NCBI GenBank assembly: GCA_000482145.1
Contig: AUXH01000414.1
Location: 1-17,286, forward strand
Source: Strigomonas culicis
Lineage: Eukaryota > Euglenozoa > Kinetoplastea > Trypanosomatida > Trypanosomatidae
DNA: 17,286 bases
Direction: 5' to 3'
A program made the position numbers and the translations under genes. Position 1 is the stretch's first letter, and each line of letters opens with the position of its first letter. Below the pieces are notes generated by a model. The model was not told the origin of the DNA. It did not search any database and saw only the letters and a list, made by a program, of their open reading frames with translations. Of the stretch, positions 1 to 7,127 are shown in pieces.

Positions 1-70
1 GAATATGAAGTCCACTTAGTAGGTTGCGCGTTTGCATGGCTAGATAGCTAAAACGAAAAATGTAAAAGGC

Positions 71-136
71 TGTTCCGTTTTCTTCTGACGCTGTTTCTTT
101 CTCTCTCACATTCTCTGTTTATTTGCCTATGCATAG
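71..136 (+). promoter_or_regulatory. Putative trans-splice acceptor upstream of the PIWI-like gene
   Basis: A pyrimidine-rich stretch runs from about 71 to 128 and ends in the AG at 135-136. The first ATG after it is at 171, which would give a 5' UTR of about 34 nt. A second AG at 184-185 is possible but lies past that ATG. The site is inferred from the tract-plus-AG pattern of trypanosomatid mRNAs; there is no transcript evidence. The first 70 bases are AT-rich and are probably the 3' UTR or spacer of the previous gene. Confidence 0.45.
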
Positions 137-184
137 CATTTTCTCTTTACACACACATACACGCATACATATGCTACGCTGTGA

Positions 185-3175
185 GATACGGAGGCTGGCC
201 CGCCCGCCGGCACCCCAGCCACGGCCGCCTCCCACACCTTCTGGCGCAACACGGTGCCGTACGTGCCGCCGGTCGACATCAAGCGCAAGTACGCCACCGC
301 GCGCGCGATCGACAAGCGGAGCCGCTTCACCGTGCGTCAGCACCTCCGCGAGGACGGCGTCGTGTCGAATCTCTACGCGGTGACGCTGCCGCCCGCCGCG
401 GAGCGCACGCTCTACGTCTATGAGATGTACGCCACCCGCACCGTGCCGCGCCGCGACGCGCCGGACGCGAAGGCCCCGCGGGCGAAGGCGACGCAGCAGC
501 AGCAGCAGGGCAGCAGCGAGGCGGTGGCGCGCCGCGTGGGGCCGCAGCGGCTGTGGCGCGCCGTGCAGCGCTACTTCCAGAGCAGCTTCGCGACGCTGCC
601 GCCGCTCGTGCAGGTGGACTACACCGTCTACGCGGCGGCGCCGCTTCCCGCGGCGGCGCTGCAGGTGCCAGAGGCGTTCCGCGACCTCGGCTGGAGCTGC
701 TGCGAGCTGCGGCTGCGCGAGCGCACCAGCTACGCGGCGCTCCCGCCCCACGAGCTGCAGCAGCTGCTGAACAAGCTCATCATGTGGACCGCGCAGGGCC
801 GCTCCGCTGCCGCCGCGAAGGCAAAGGCGTTCAGCAGCTACCAGGTCGTGCGCGAGCACACGGGGAAGGTGGTGTGCACCGACCTCGGCCTGTCGAGCAA
901 CGGCCTGCGCGTGTACAAGGGCACCGTCATGAACGCGCTCTTCATCCACCGCGGAGAGCTGGAGGCGGCCCCGCCGTCGGCCCAGCGCGGGGCAGACAGC
1001 GCGCCGGCGGGCCGCGCCATCCGCACGGCGGACCTGGCGGAGGCGGGGGTCGGCGTCACGGCGGCGGAGGGGCCGCCGCTGCGCTTCAAGGTGCACGCCT
1101 TCATCCGCGCCTTCAGCTACAAGGGCAAGGCGGTCGAGAGCTACAAGATCGAGGACGCCTCCGGGGTCTACCTGGCGTCGCTGTGGGAGCCGGCCGCGAG
1201 CCCCGCGCTGCAGATCGGCGAGCTGTACGCCGCGACGCGGGTGAAGGTGCGCGAGTTCCCGGACAAGAACAACCTGCGCCTCTTCGAGCTCACGGAGGGC
1301 ACCGTCACGCGCGTGCCGGGGGAGCCCGCCGCCGCGGAGGGAGGGGGGGAGACGGTCGCGGCGGCCCGCGACCCGGCGCCGGCCGAGGACGTGGAAGGCG
1401 CACTGCCCGGGCTGCTGTGCGTCAAGATCGACACGAAGGGCACCATCGCCTCGGAGACGTCCCTGTGGGACGAGGTGAAGCAGCACTTCGGCCCCGGGCC
1501 GTACAGCGAGGAGACGCGCGAGCACATCGCGCGCTCCATCCAGGGCACGCCGGTGATCGTGTCGCACTCGATGCGGCAGGGGGTCATCCGCCTCGTCCGC
1601 TTCGAGGCGCTCGCGGCCGGGGACGCGGCCCACCCGCGCCACGAGGCGCTACGCGAGCTGATGCCCTACCTCGAGGCGCACCAGCCCCTCGCCGTCTTCC
1701 CCGACTACAGCACACACCCGCTGCAGACCCTTCACTGCTGCTTCGACCCGCGGATGAGGAGCTGGCAGGACATCTCCGTGTCGACGCTGTCCATCATGCC
1801 GGAGGAGCGCATGCAGATGATCAACACCTTTGCGCGGAACATACAGGAGGACCTGCGCGCGTGGGGCCTCGACCTCTGCGCCACGCCGCTGCGCACCAAG
1901 GCCCTCGCACTGCTGCCGATGCCCAGCAAGGCGATCGTCAGCCGCGCGCCGGCGCCCCACCTGCGCCACCCGCTGCCGCCGCCGCACCCCACGACGCTCG
2001 CCGTCGTCGGCCTCACGAAGGGCCGCAGCAGCGCCGAGGAGCGCAAGCGCACGACGCTGACCGCGCAGCAGATGGCACAGTACTTCCGCACGAACCTCGT
2101 CGCGTGCGTCGCGGACGAGGCGGAGGTCGTGCGCTACATGGCGGAGCACCTGCTCCTCGCGGGCCCCGCGGGCGGGCCCGGGCAGCTGCGCGACCCGAAC
2201 ACGGGCCTCATCCTCGTGACGGGCGACCGCGAGCTGCGCGCGACCCGCTGGGTCCAGGCGGAGGCACTCAGCCGCGGCGTGCTGCCGGTGCTCGTGCCAC
2301 CGGCCGGCACACCCAAGCGCATCGCGCTGCTCTGCGGGAACGTCAAGCGCCAGCTGTCCGTCAAGTTCGAGGTGAACCCGCTGCGCGGCGTCGACCTCGC
2401 GCGTGACGTGCCGGTGCTCGCGCACAAGCGGACGCTCATTGTCGGCATCGACGCCTGCCACACGAACGTGCAGAGCACCGGCGCGATCGTCGGCATCCTC
2501 GCGACACCGGAGCGGCACCATCTGCTGCCCGTCTTCTGGAAGCAGGAGGCGCGCGGCCGTGAGACGCAGCACGTCGCGCGGCACTTCCGTCAGGTGCTGC
2601 ACCAGGCCGTCGCGCTCTACGACGGGCTGGACGAGATCCTCGTGTTCCAGGACGGCGACGTGTTCAGCGAGCTGCACGCGATGAAGGCGGAGATCGCGGC
2701 GGTGCTGCCGGCGTGCGGCCTCACCTTTATGTGCCTGCACAAGCGCACGAATATCCGCTTCGTGCACAACGGCGAGACCCGCGCGCGGCAGACCGGCGAC
2801 CGCAACGCGCAGAACCTCAAGACGTACAACAACATGGTGAAGGGCGTCGTCGTGCCGGCCCTCGCGCCGGTCGCGCTCGACTACGAGGTCTCGGCGCCCT
2901 CCTTCTACCTGCAGACGCACGAGTCGAACATGTCCACAGCGCGCACGGTGCAGTACAGCGTGCACCACACGAGCCCCACGCTCGACGTGACGGACGTGCA
3001 GCAGGTCGCGAACGTGCTGGCGAACATCCTCGCGCCGCAGGCCACGAAGCTGCCCATGTCAACGCGCTGCGCTCACCGCCTCGCCGACGTGGCGGAGCGG
3101 CTGCTCGACGCGGTGCCGCAGCTGGAGTACCACATGCTGCCCTCACCGTTGAACCAGCGGCTCTGGTTCATGTAG
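185..3175 (+). CDS. PWI1: PIWI/Argonaute-family protein, trypanosomatid PIWI-like type (5' end unresolved)
   Basis: This is a PIWI-clade Argonaute relative, a family that binds guide nucleic acids and may cleave targets. Counting from the codon at 254 it has 973 residues. An N-terminal-domain-like part (about 20-230) contains a five-glutamine run. An OB-fold-like segment follows (about 273-356, with a 'YKIEDASGVYLASLW' core), then a divergent PAZ-like region (about 386-540), a MID-like region (about 580-720) and a PIWI domain (about 725-973). The PIWI domain shows the usual catalytic landmarks: D733 in VGIDACH, a likely glutamate finger at E770, D800 in FQDGD and H941 in CAHRLA. The reading frame is open from 185, just after an in-frame TGA at 182-184. 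The first in-frame ATG is only at 425, inside what looks like conserved N-domain sequence. The ATG at 171, the first after the likely splice site, is in another frame, so a 1-base indel or pseudogenisation at the 5' end is possible. The family call is firm. PWI1 rather than AGO1 is my inference, from the OB-like segment and the lack of an RGG-rich N-terminus. Confidence 0.9.
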   Translation, partial: DTEAGPPAGTPATAASHTFWRNTVPYVPPVDIKRKYATARAIDKRSRFTVRQHLREDGVVSNLYAVTLPPAAERTLYVYEMYATRTVPRRDAPDAKAPRAKATQQQQQGSSEAVARRVGPQRLWRAVQRYFQSSFATLPPLVQVDYTVYAAAPLPAAALQVPEAFRDLGWSCCELRLRERTSYAALPPHELQQLLNKLIMWTAQGRSAAAAKAKAFSSYQVVREHTGKVVCTDLGLSSNGLRVYKGTVMNALFIHRGELEAAPPSAQRGADSAPAGRAIRTADLAEAGVGVTAAEGPPLRFKVHAFIRAFSYKGKAVESYKIEDASGVYLASLWEPAASPALQIGELYAATRVKVREFPDKNNLRLFELTEGTVTRVPGEPAAAEGGGETVAAARDPAPAEDVEGALPGLLCVKIDTKGTIASETSLWDEVKQHFGPGPYSEETREHIARSIQGTPVIVSHSMRQGVIRLVRFEALAAGDAAHPRHEALRELMPYLEAHQPLAVFPDYSTHPLQTLHCCFDPRMRSWQDISVSTLSIMPEERMQMINTFARNIQEDLRAWGLDLCATPLRTKALALLPMPSKAIVSRAPAPHLRHPLPPPHPTTLAVVGLTKGRSSAEERKRTTLTAQQMAQYFRTNLVACVADEAEVVRYMAEHLLLAGPAGGPGQLRDPNTGLILVTGDRELRATRWVQAEALSRGVLPVLVPPAGTPKRIALLCGNVKRQLSVKFEVNPLRGVDLARDVPVLAHKRTLIVGIDACHTNVQSTGAIVGILATPERHHLLPVFWKQEARGRETQHVARHFRQVLHQAVALYDGLDEILVFQDGDVFSELHAMKAEIAAVLPACGLTFMCLHKRTNIRFVHNGETRARQTGDRNAQNLKTYNNMVKGVVVPALAPVALDYEVSAPSFYLQTHESNMSTARTVQYSVHHTSPTLDVTDVQQVANVLANILAPQATKLPMSTRCAHRLADVAERLLDAVPQLEYHMLPSPLNQRLWFM
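494..508 (+). repeat. (CAG)5 microsatellite encoding polyglutamine
   Basis: Five CAG codons in a row encode a short glutamine run in a linker of the PIWI-like protein, between two basic/alanine-rich stretches. Such runs are often length-variable between strains. Confidence 0.8.
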
Positions 3176-3680
3176 GGCGTTACACGTTTTCTTTTTTTCC
3201 TTTCTCACCCTCCGCTAGTCGGGCAACCTCCGCGTCGCCATCACGTAAGTGCGGAGCTGTATATTGTATCGATCAGACATTTGTGAACTTACTTCTTCAA
3301 CGCGCACCCGCTTATGAGCGACCTTTGCGTTACTATCAGACTGATTCTCTTTTTTTTTTCATTTTTTTTTAAAGAATGCGTTCTTGCTTTCTTCTCACAC
3401 GCATCTCCTTGTTTAGGAAGATGCCCACGCTTTTTGTTTATCGTTATCATTATTCTTTTTTCTGTCATGAGACAGGTCTACCTCTAATTCAGTGTTTTTA
3501 CAAGGTGTGTACATGACGCAAAAAAAAAAGTGGATGTTTGCTGTTATTGTTATTTTGTTTTCTCTTACTCTCTCCTTCTTCTGTTTTGATGCTGTTGGTT
3601 TTTCCTTTTCTAGTTCGAGTATTTGTGTGCACATACACACACACAGTGTATGCAACAAGCTTAATCGCAAGAAGAGCAAA
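3176..3680 (+). other. Intergenic spacer: 3' UTR of the PIWI-like gene and 5' region of the next gene
   Basis: About 500 bases of AT-rich, T-run-rich sequence between two GC-rich coding blocks. It contains several T-runs (3187-3200, 3350-3371) and a long pyrimidine-rich zone ahead of the next gene. No RNA gene or further protein gene is supported. Confidence 0.7.
3534..3613 (+). promoter_or_regulatory. Putative trans-splice acceptor for the ferredoxin-NADP+ reductase gene
   Basis: A T/C-rich stretch from about 3534 ends in a strong tract (about 3598-3611) followed by the AG at 3612-3613. This leaves a 67-nt 5' UTR before the ATG at 3681. It also rules out the in-frame upstream extension of the open frame, which lies before the acceptor. 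AGs at 3645-3646 and 3658-3659 are alternatives. Confidence 0.55.
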
Positions 3681-5480
3681 ATGATTCGTTGTTTCACTTC
3701 TCTGCCGCGTCGCTGGAACGCGCGAAGTGGTATGTGGCTGTGCCACCGAAGCTGCAGCAGCAGCAGCAGCGGCAGCAGCGGCGCCGCCACAACGAGCGGT
3801 GGGGACTCTAGCAAGCCACAGGCGGCGCCGCGCAAGGTGCAGATCGCGGTGGTGGGCAGCGGCCCTAGTGGCTGCTTCGTCGCGAGCTACCTCACGAAGA
3901 AGAACGAGAACATCCACGTCGATGTCTTCGAGCGGCTCCCCGTCCCCTTCGGCCTGTGCCGCTACGGCGTGGCGCCGGACCACCCGGACGTGAAGAACGT
4001 GGAGGGGCAGTTCCTGGAGCTCTTCAAGAGCGGCCGCGTCACGTGGATCGGCAACGTGACGGTCGGCAAAGAGATCCCCGTCGTGGCATTGCTACGCGAG
4101 TACGCAGCGGTTGTCTTTGCGACCGGCGCCGAGGGCGGCAAGTCGCTCGGCATCCCCGGCGAGGATCTCGGCAACGTGATTGGCGCGCGCGACTTTGTGA
4201 GCTACTACAACACGTTCCCCTTCCCCTACGGCTCCCCGCGCTTCGCGCCCTTCGACATCGACAAGGTGCAGCGCGCCGTCGTCATCGGCAACGGCAACGT
4301 CGCGATGGACGTCACGCGCGTGCTGAGCGGCGACTACAAGTACTTCGCGCCGACGGACATGAACGCGGTTGCGGTGAAGGAGCTCATGAAGAATCGCATC
4401 CGCGAGGTCAGTGTCGTCGCGCGCCGCGGCCCGGAGTACTCCGCCTTCGCGACGGCGGAGTTCCGCGAGCTCACCAAGTTCCAGCCGGGTGCGGTGACGG
4501 TGGGCGTGGACCCCTTCGACCTCGCCGCCGCCCTCGCGCGGCCGGCGGCGAACGCGCGGGCCCACAGACGTCTCATGGAGCTCGTGCACCAGCACACCAT
4601 CACGCCGGAGGCCCTCGGCGAGGAGTACCGCGTCGGCGCCGCGACGGTGGCCGGCGAGCGGCTCCACCCGGCGGAGGCGCCGCCGCCCGCCGACCCGCAG
4701 CCGACGCCCGCGCGCGGCCCCTGCGCCGTGCGCTTCCGCTACCATCTCCGGCCGATCCGCTTCCTGCCGAGCCCGCACCGCAAGAACTTCGTCGGGGCGG
4801 TGCTCTACGAACGGATGGATCTGCCGGAGGACGCGCCGGAAGCGGCGCGCTACGTGGTGCAGCCCTGCGACGTGGTGCTCAAGTCCATCGGCTACCGCAG
4901 CGACCCCATCGTCGGCGTGCCCTTCGACCACGGGCACGGCATCATCCCCAACGTGCGGGGCCGGGTCGTGGGGATGCCGCGCGTGTACTGCTCGGGCTGG
5001 GTGCGCAACGGGGCGAAGGGCGTCATCTTGCACTCCGTGGTCGACGCGCAGGACACCGTGAACAGCATCCTCGAGGACGTCGCGAGCGGCGCGCTGCCGG
5101 CGGACGGCGCCGGCATGAGCGGCAAGTACGGGCTCGTCGACTACTTCGTGGAGAAGCAGCTGCAGCCGGTGTCCGTCGCGGGGCTGGAGCGCATCTTCTA
5201 TGTGGAGAAGGAGCGCGGCGTCGACCTCGGCAAGCGGCTGGAGAAGGTGGACAGCGTGCGCGACATGCTGGACCTCGCCCTCGGCGGCGACGTCGGCCGC
5301 CGGACGCACGAGCGCGTGCGCAGCTTCACCGCCTCGCGCCCGGAGGCGATGCTCTACCTGAAGGAGCTGCTGGACGACGACACGGACCTCGCGCCCCTCG
5401 CGCGGGAGCTCGCGAAGGACCTGCCGTACAAGCTGGCGGCGCAGCACCCCCCTGGCCGCATCGGCCCCGGCCAGCTGTAG
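3681..5480 (+). CDS. FDXR: Mitochondrial NADPH:adrenodoxin (ferredoxin) oxidoreductase
   Basis: This is an FAD flavoprotein that passes electrons from NADPH to mitochondrial ferredoxin, supporting iron-sulfur cluster assembly and related redox steps. It has 599 residues. The N-terminus (about 1-50) is Arg/Ser-rich with no acidic residue in its first 40, ends in a serine-rich linker, and looks like a mitochondrial presequence. A GxGxxG FAD motif (VVGSGPSGC, glycines from about residue 59) opens the catalytic part and is followed by the family stretch PFGLCRYGVAPDHP. An NADP-binding GNGNVA motif sits at 203-208. The family's C-terminal signature GWVRNGAKGVI starts at 439. The protein is longer than animal homologues (about 490 residues): a proline-rich insertion lies at about 325-350, and about 65 residues follow the point where animal proteins end. 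The ATG at 3681 is chosen because it follows the likely splice site and begins the targeting-like sequence. The family call is firm; mitochondrial location is inferred. Confidence 0.94.
   Translation: MIRCFTSLPRRWNARSGMWLCHRSCSSSSSGSSGAATTSGGDSSKPQAAPRKVQIAVVGSGPSGCFVASYLTKKNENIHVDVFERLPVPFGLCRYGVAPDHPDVKNVEGQFLELFKSGRVTWIGNVTVGKEIPVVALLREYAAVVFATGAEGGKSLGIPGEDLGNVIGARDFVSYYNTFPFPYGSPRFAPFDIDKVQRAVVIGNGNVAMDVTRVLSGDYKYFAPTDMNAVAVKELMKNRIREVSVVARRGPEYSAFATAEFRELTKFQPGAVTVGVDPFDLAAALARPAANARAHRRLMELVHQHTITPEALGEEYRVGAATVAGERLHPAEAPPPADPQPTPARGPCAVRFRYHLRPIRFLPSPHRKNFVGAVLYERMDLPEDAPEAARYVVQPCDVVLKSIGYRSDPIVGVPFDHGHGIIPNVRGRVVGMPRVYCSGWVRNGAKGVILHSVVDAQDTVNSILEDVASGALPADGAGMSGKYGLVDYFVEKQLQPVSVAGLERIFYVEKERGVDLGKRLEKVDSVRDMLDLALGGDVGRRTHERVRSFTASRPEAMLYLKELLDDDTDLAPLARELAKDLPYKLAAQHPPGRIGPGQL
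3754..3779 (+). repeat. AGC-rich repeat encoding a polyserine linker
   Basis: Imperfect AGC repeats encode a serine run (five consecutive Ser, a Gly, two more Ser) between the presumed mitochondrial presequence and the FAD domain. It is low-complexity and likely variable in length. Confidence 0.6.
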
Positions 5481-5873
5481 GCGGCCGCGCTCGTTGCTTC
5501 GTGCTCGGTTTCTTCTTTTTTTATGTATCCGTGTTGCGGCGGTGTTTCCACATTGTGAAAGGCGGTTCGCCACATAGCGATGAAAACAGTACCTTTTTGT
5601 GCAGACACATCTGTCAGCAACGGACTAGCCACGCAATACGTCTCTCGACGCATGTCGTTACACCACTTTTTATTTTGTCATTGTTACTTTTTTTTTTCTT
5701 ATCACTTCCAATATCTCTCCTTTCTCCTTTCTCTCTCTCTCTCTCTCTCTTGTTTTTCTGTGTGTGCGTGAGATCACTACGTAGCTATAATCCTCTATTA
5801 GTAACTTGTGTGTATTTCCGTTACCCTCCACAGGTACCCCTCCCCCTCCACCCACCCACCCAAGCTCCCCGCC
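5481..5873 (+). other. Intergenic spacer between the reductase and NTF2-RRM genes
   Basis: About 390 bases, first mixed composition, then strongly pyrimidine-rich, including a (CT)10 run at 5731-5750. The last 40 bases before the ATG are C-rich (CCCTCC/CCCACC). No separate gene is supported. Confidence 0.7.
5711..5772 (+). promoter_or_regulatory. Putative trans-splice acceptor for the NTF2-RRM gene, with (CT)10 tract
   Basis: A long pyrimidine tract containing (CT)10 is followed by the AG at 5771-5772. Further AGs at 5783-5784, 5800-5801 and 5832-5833 are alternatives. No ATG lies between any of these sites and the ATG at 5874, so all lead to the same protein. Confidence 0.5.
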
Positions 5874-7127
5874 ATGACGAAGATCACACGCGAGGTCGCC
5901 AGTGAGGTCGCCGCCTGCTTCCTTACTCGCTACTACGAGGCGCTGGTGCAGCGCGGCCACATGCCGCTTCATCTGTCGGACCTCTACGACGAGGAGTCGC
6001 ACGTGCTGCTCGCGAACATCGAGGAGAGCATCCCGGTGGTGGTGCAGGGCAAGACGAACGTGGCCCTCCACCTTAGCAAGCTGGACAGCATCCTCGGCAA
6101 GCGCAAGGTGGAGGTGATCAGCGCGGACAGCGTGCCGCTCCCCAACGGCGGCGTCGAGATCATCTGCCAGGGCATTCTCTTCCTCAACGGCTCGCGCCGC
6201 GTGTTCATCCAGGTGTTCGTGCTGATGCCGACGTCCTACCGCCAGGAGACGTACCACATCGCATCCGACTACCTGCGCTTCGTGAACGCCGAGGCGGAGC
6301 TCATTCCGGAGCACGCGACGGTGGTGACGCAGGAGCAGATGGCGGTGCACCTCGCCGCGCAGATCCAGCAGGCCGCGGCGCGCGAGCGCGAGCACGTGGC
6401 GATCCCGGCGCCGGCCTCGCAGCAGCGCCAGCGCCAGCCCGCCGAGCCGCACCCGCACCGCCAGTCCGCGGAGCCACAGCCGCAGCGCCGCTCCGCGGAG
6501 CCGCACCCGCACCACCAGTCGGCCGAGCCGCAGTCGCAGCGCCGCTCCGCGGAGCCGCAGCAGCAGCACCGGCCCGCGGAGGGCCAGCGCCCGCCGCGGG
6601 AGGAGCGCCGCGAGCGCGTGCCGCGCCACGCAGACCCGAAGGACGGGAAGGCCGAGGGCGCCAGCGCGAGTCCGAAGGAGCCGCGCGAGCGCAGGGAGCG
6701 CAAGGAGCGCGACCACAAGGACCGTGACTACAAAGATCGCGAGCGCAAGGAACGCGACCATAAAGATCGTGACCACAAGGAACGCGACCACAAGGACCGT
6801 GACCACAAAGATCGCGAGCGCAAGGAGCGCGACCATAAAGATCGTGACCACAAGGATCGCGACCACAAGGAGCGCGAGCGTAAGGAGCGCCCCGCGCGCA
6901 ACACGGAGTTCGTGCGCTTCTGCAACGTGCCCGTCGAGGTGAAGCTGTCCGACATCAAGGAGCAGCTGAAGAAGGACGAGGTCGTGGTGACGGACGCCTT
7001 CTGGTGGGGCCCGAATAGCAAGCACGCGGTGGTGGAGCTCGCCCCGGAGGTCGCGCGCAAGCTGCTGCAGAACAGCACCTACACGCTGCTCAGCAACGAG
7101 GTGAAGATCCTCAAGTTCACGCCCTAA
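5874..7127 (+). CDS. NTF2-like domain and RRM-like protein (G3BP-like architecture)
   Basis: A 417-residue protein with the domain order of G3BP-type RNA-binding proteins. Residues about 1-143 form an NTF2-like fold, recognisable from the opening helix (ACFLTRYYEALVQRG), the LSDLYDEESHVLL segment and the final strands around QETYHIASDYLRFV. A low-complexity middle follows, with five nine-residue AEP repeats (about 190-234) and twelve five-residue K[ED]R[DE][HYR] repeats (about 277-336). Residues 343-417 look like an RRM, with an RNP2-like FVRFCNVP and an RNP1-like KHAVVEL, ending at the C-terminus. In other eukaryotes such proteins bind mRNA and help form stress granules, with the NTF2 part mediating dimer and partner contacts; that role here is inferred. 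The start is the first ATG after the predicted splice site. An RGG tail, usual in animal G3BP, is absent. It could instead be another NTF2-domain mRNA factor. Confidence 0.85.
   Translation: MTKITREVASEVAACFLTRYYEALVQRGHMPLHLSDLYDEESHVLLANIEESIPVVVQGKTNVALHLSKLDSILGKRKVEVISADSVPLPNGGVEIICQGILFLNGSRRVFIQVFVLMPTSYRQETYHIASDYLRFVNAEAELIPEHATVVTQEQMAVHLAAQIQQAAAREREHVAIPAPASQQRQRQPAEPHPHRQSAEPQPQRRSAEPHPHHQSAEPQSQRRSAEPQQQHRPAEGQRPPREERRERVPRHADPKDGKAEGASASPKEPRERRERKERDHKDRDYKDRERKERDHKDRDHKERDHKDRDHKDRERKERDHKDRDHKDRDHKERERKERPARNTEFVRFCNVPVEVKLSDIKEQLKKDEVVVTDAFWWGPNSKHAVVELAPEVARKLLQNSTYTLLSNEVKILKFTP
6441..6575 (+). repeat. Five 27-bp tandem repeats (nine-residue AEP repeat)
   Basis: Five back-to-back 27-base units encode A-E-P followed by six residues rich in Pro, Gln, His, Arg and Ser. 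Copies 1 and 3 (HPH type) and copies 2 and 4 (Q-x-Q-R-R type) match best, suggesting an older 54-base duplication. The block is in frame within the NTF2-RRM gene. Confidence 0.85.
6702..6890 (+). repeat. Twelve 15-bp tandem repeats (pentapeptide K[ED]R[DE][HYR])
   Basis: Twelve consecutive 15-base units plus a partial unit (6882-6890) encode alternating Lys/acid/Arg/acid/His residues. Units ending in RER recur at copies 3, 8 and 12, hinting at larger-scale duplication. The peptide is almost wholly charged and could be a single charged helix or a disordered spacer before the RRM. Confidence 0.9.

Noticed and set aside
119..1642. Long open frame on the minus strand opposite the PIWI-like gene (a second at 1649-2968)
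   Set aside because: The translations are Arg/Ala/Leu/Val/His-rich with no domain, as expected from complementing GC-rich codons. The plus strand holds a clear PIWI protein, and all neighbours are on the plus strand.
553..2406. Overlapping plus-strand open frame within the PIWI-like gene
   Set aside because: Its product is Arg/Ala/Gly/Pro-rich low complexity, a shadow of the high-GC third positions of the true frame.
4092..5573. Minus-strand open frame opposite the reductase gene
   Set aside because: Arg/Ala/His/Val-rich shadow of the coding strand, without domains or an upstream splice signal on that strand.
3956..5905. Overlapping plus-strand open frame across the reductase gene and spacer
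   Set aside because: A shadow frame: Arg/Ala/Gly-rich, then Phe/Leu/Ser-rich over the pyrimidine tract. No motif, and it crosses the predicted splice acceptor.
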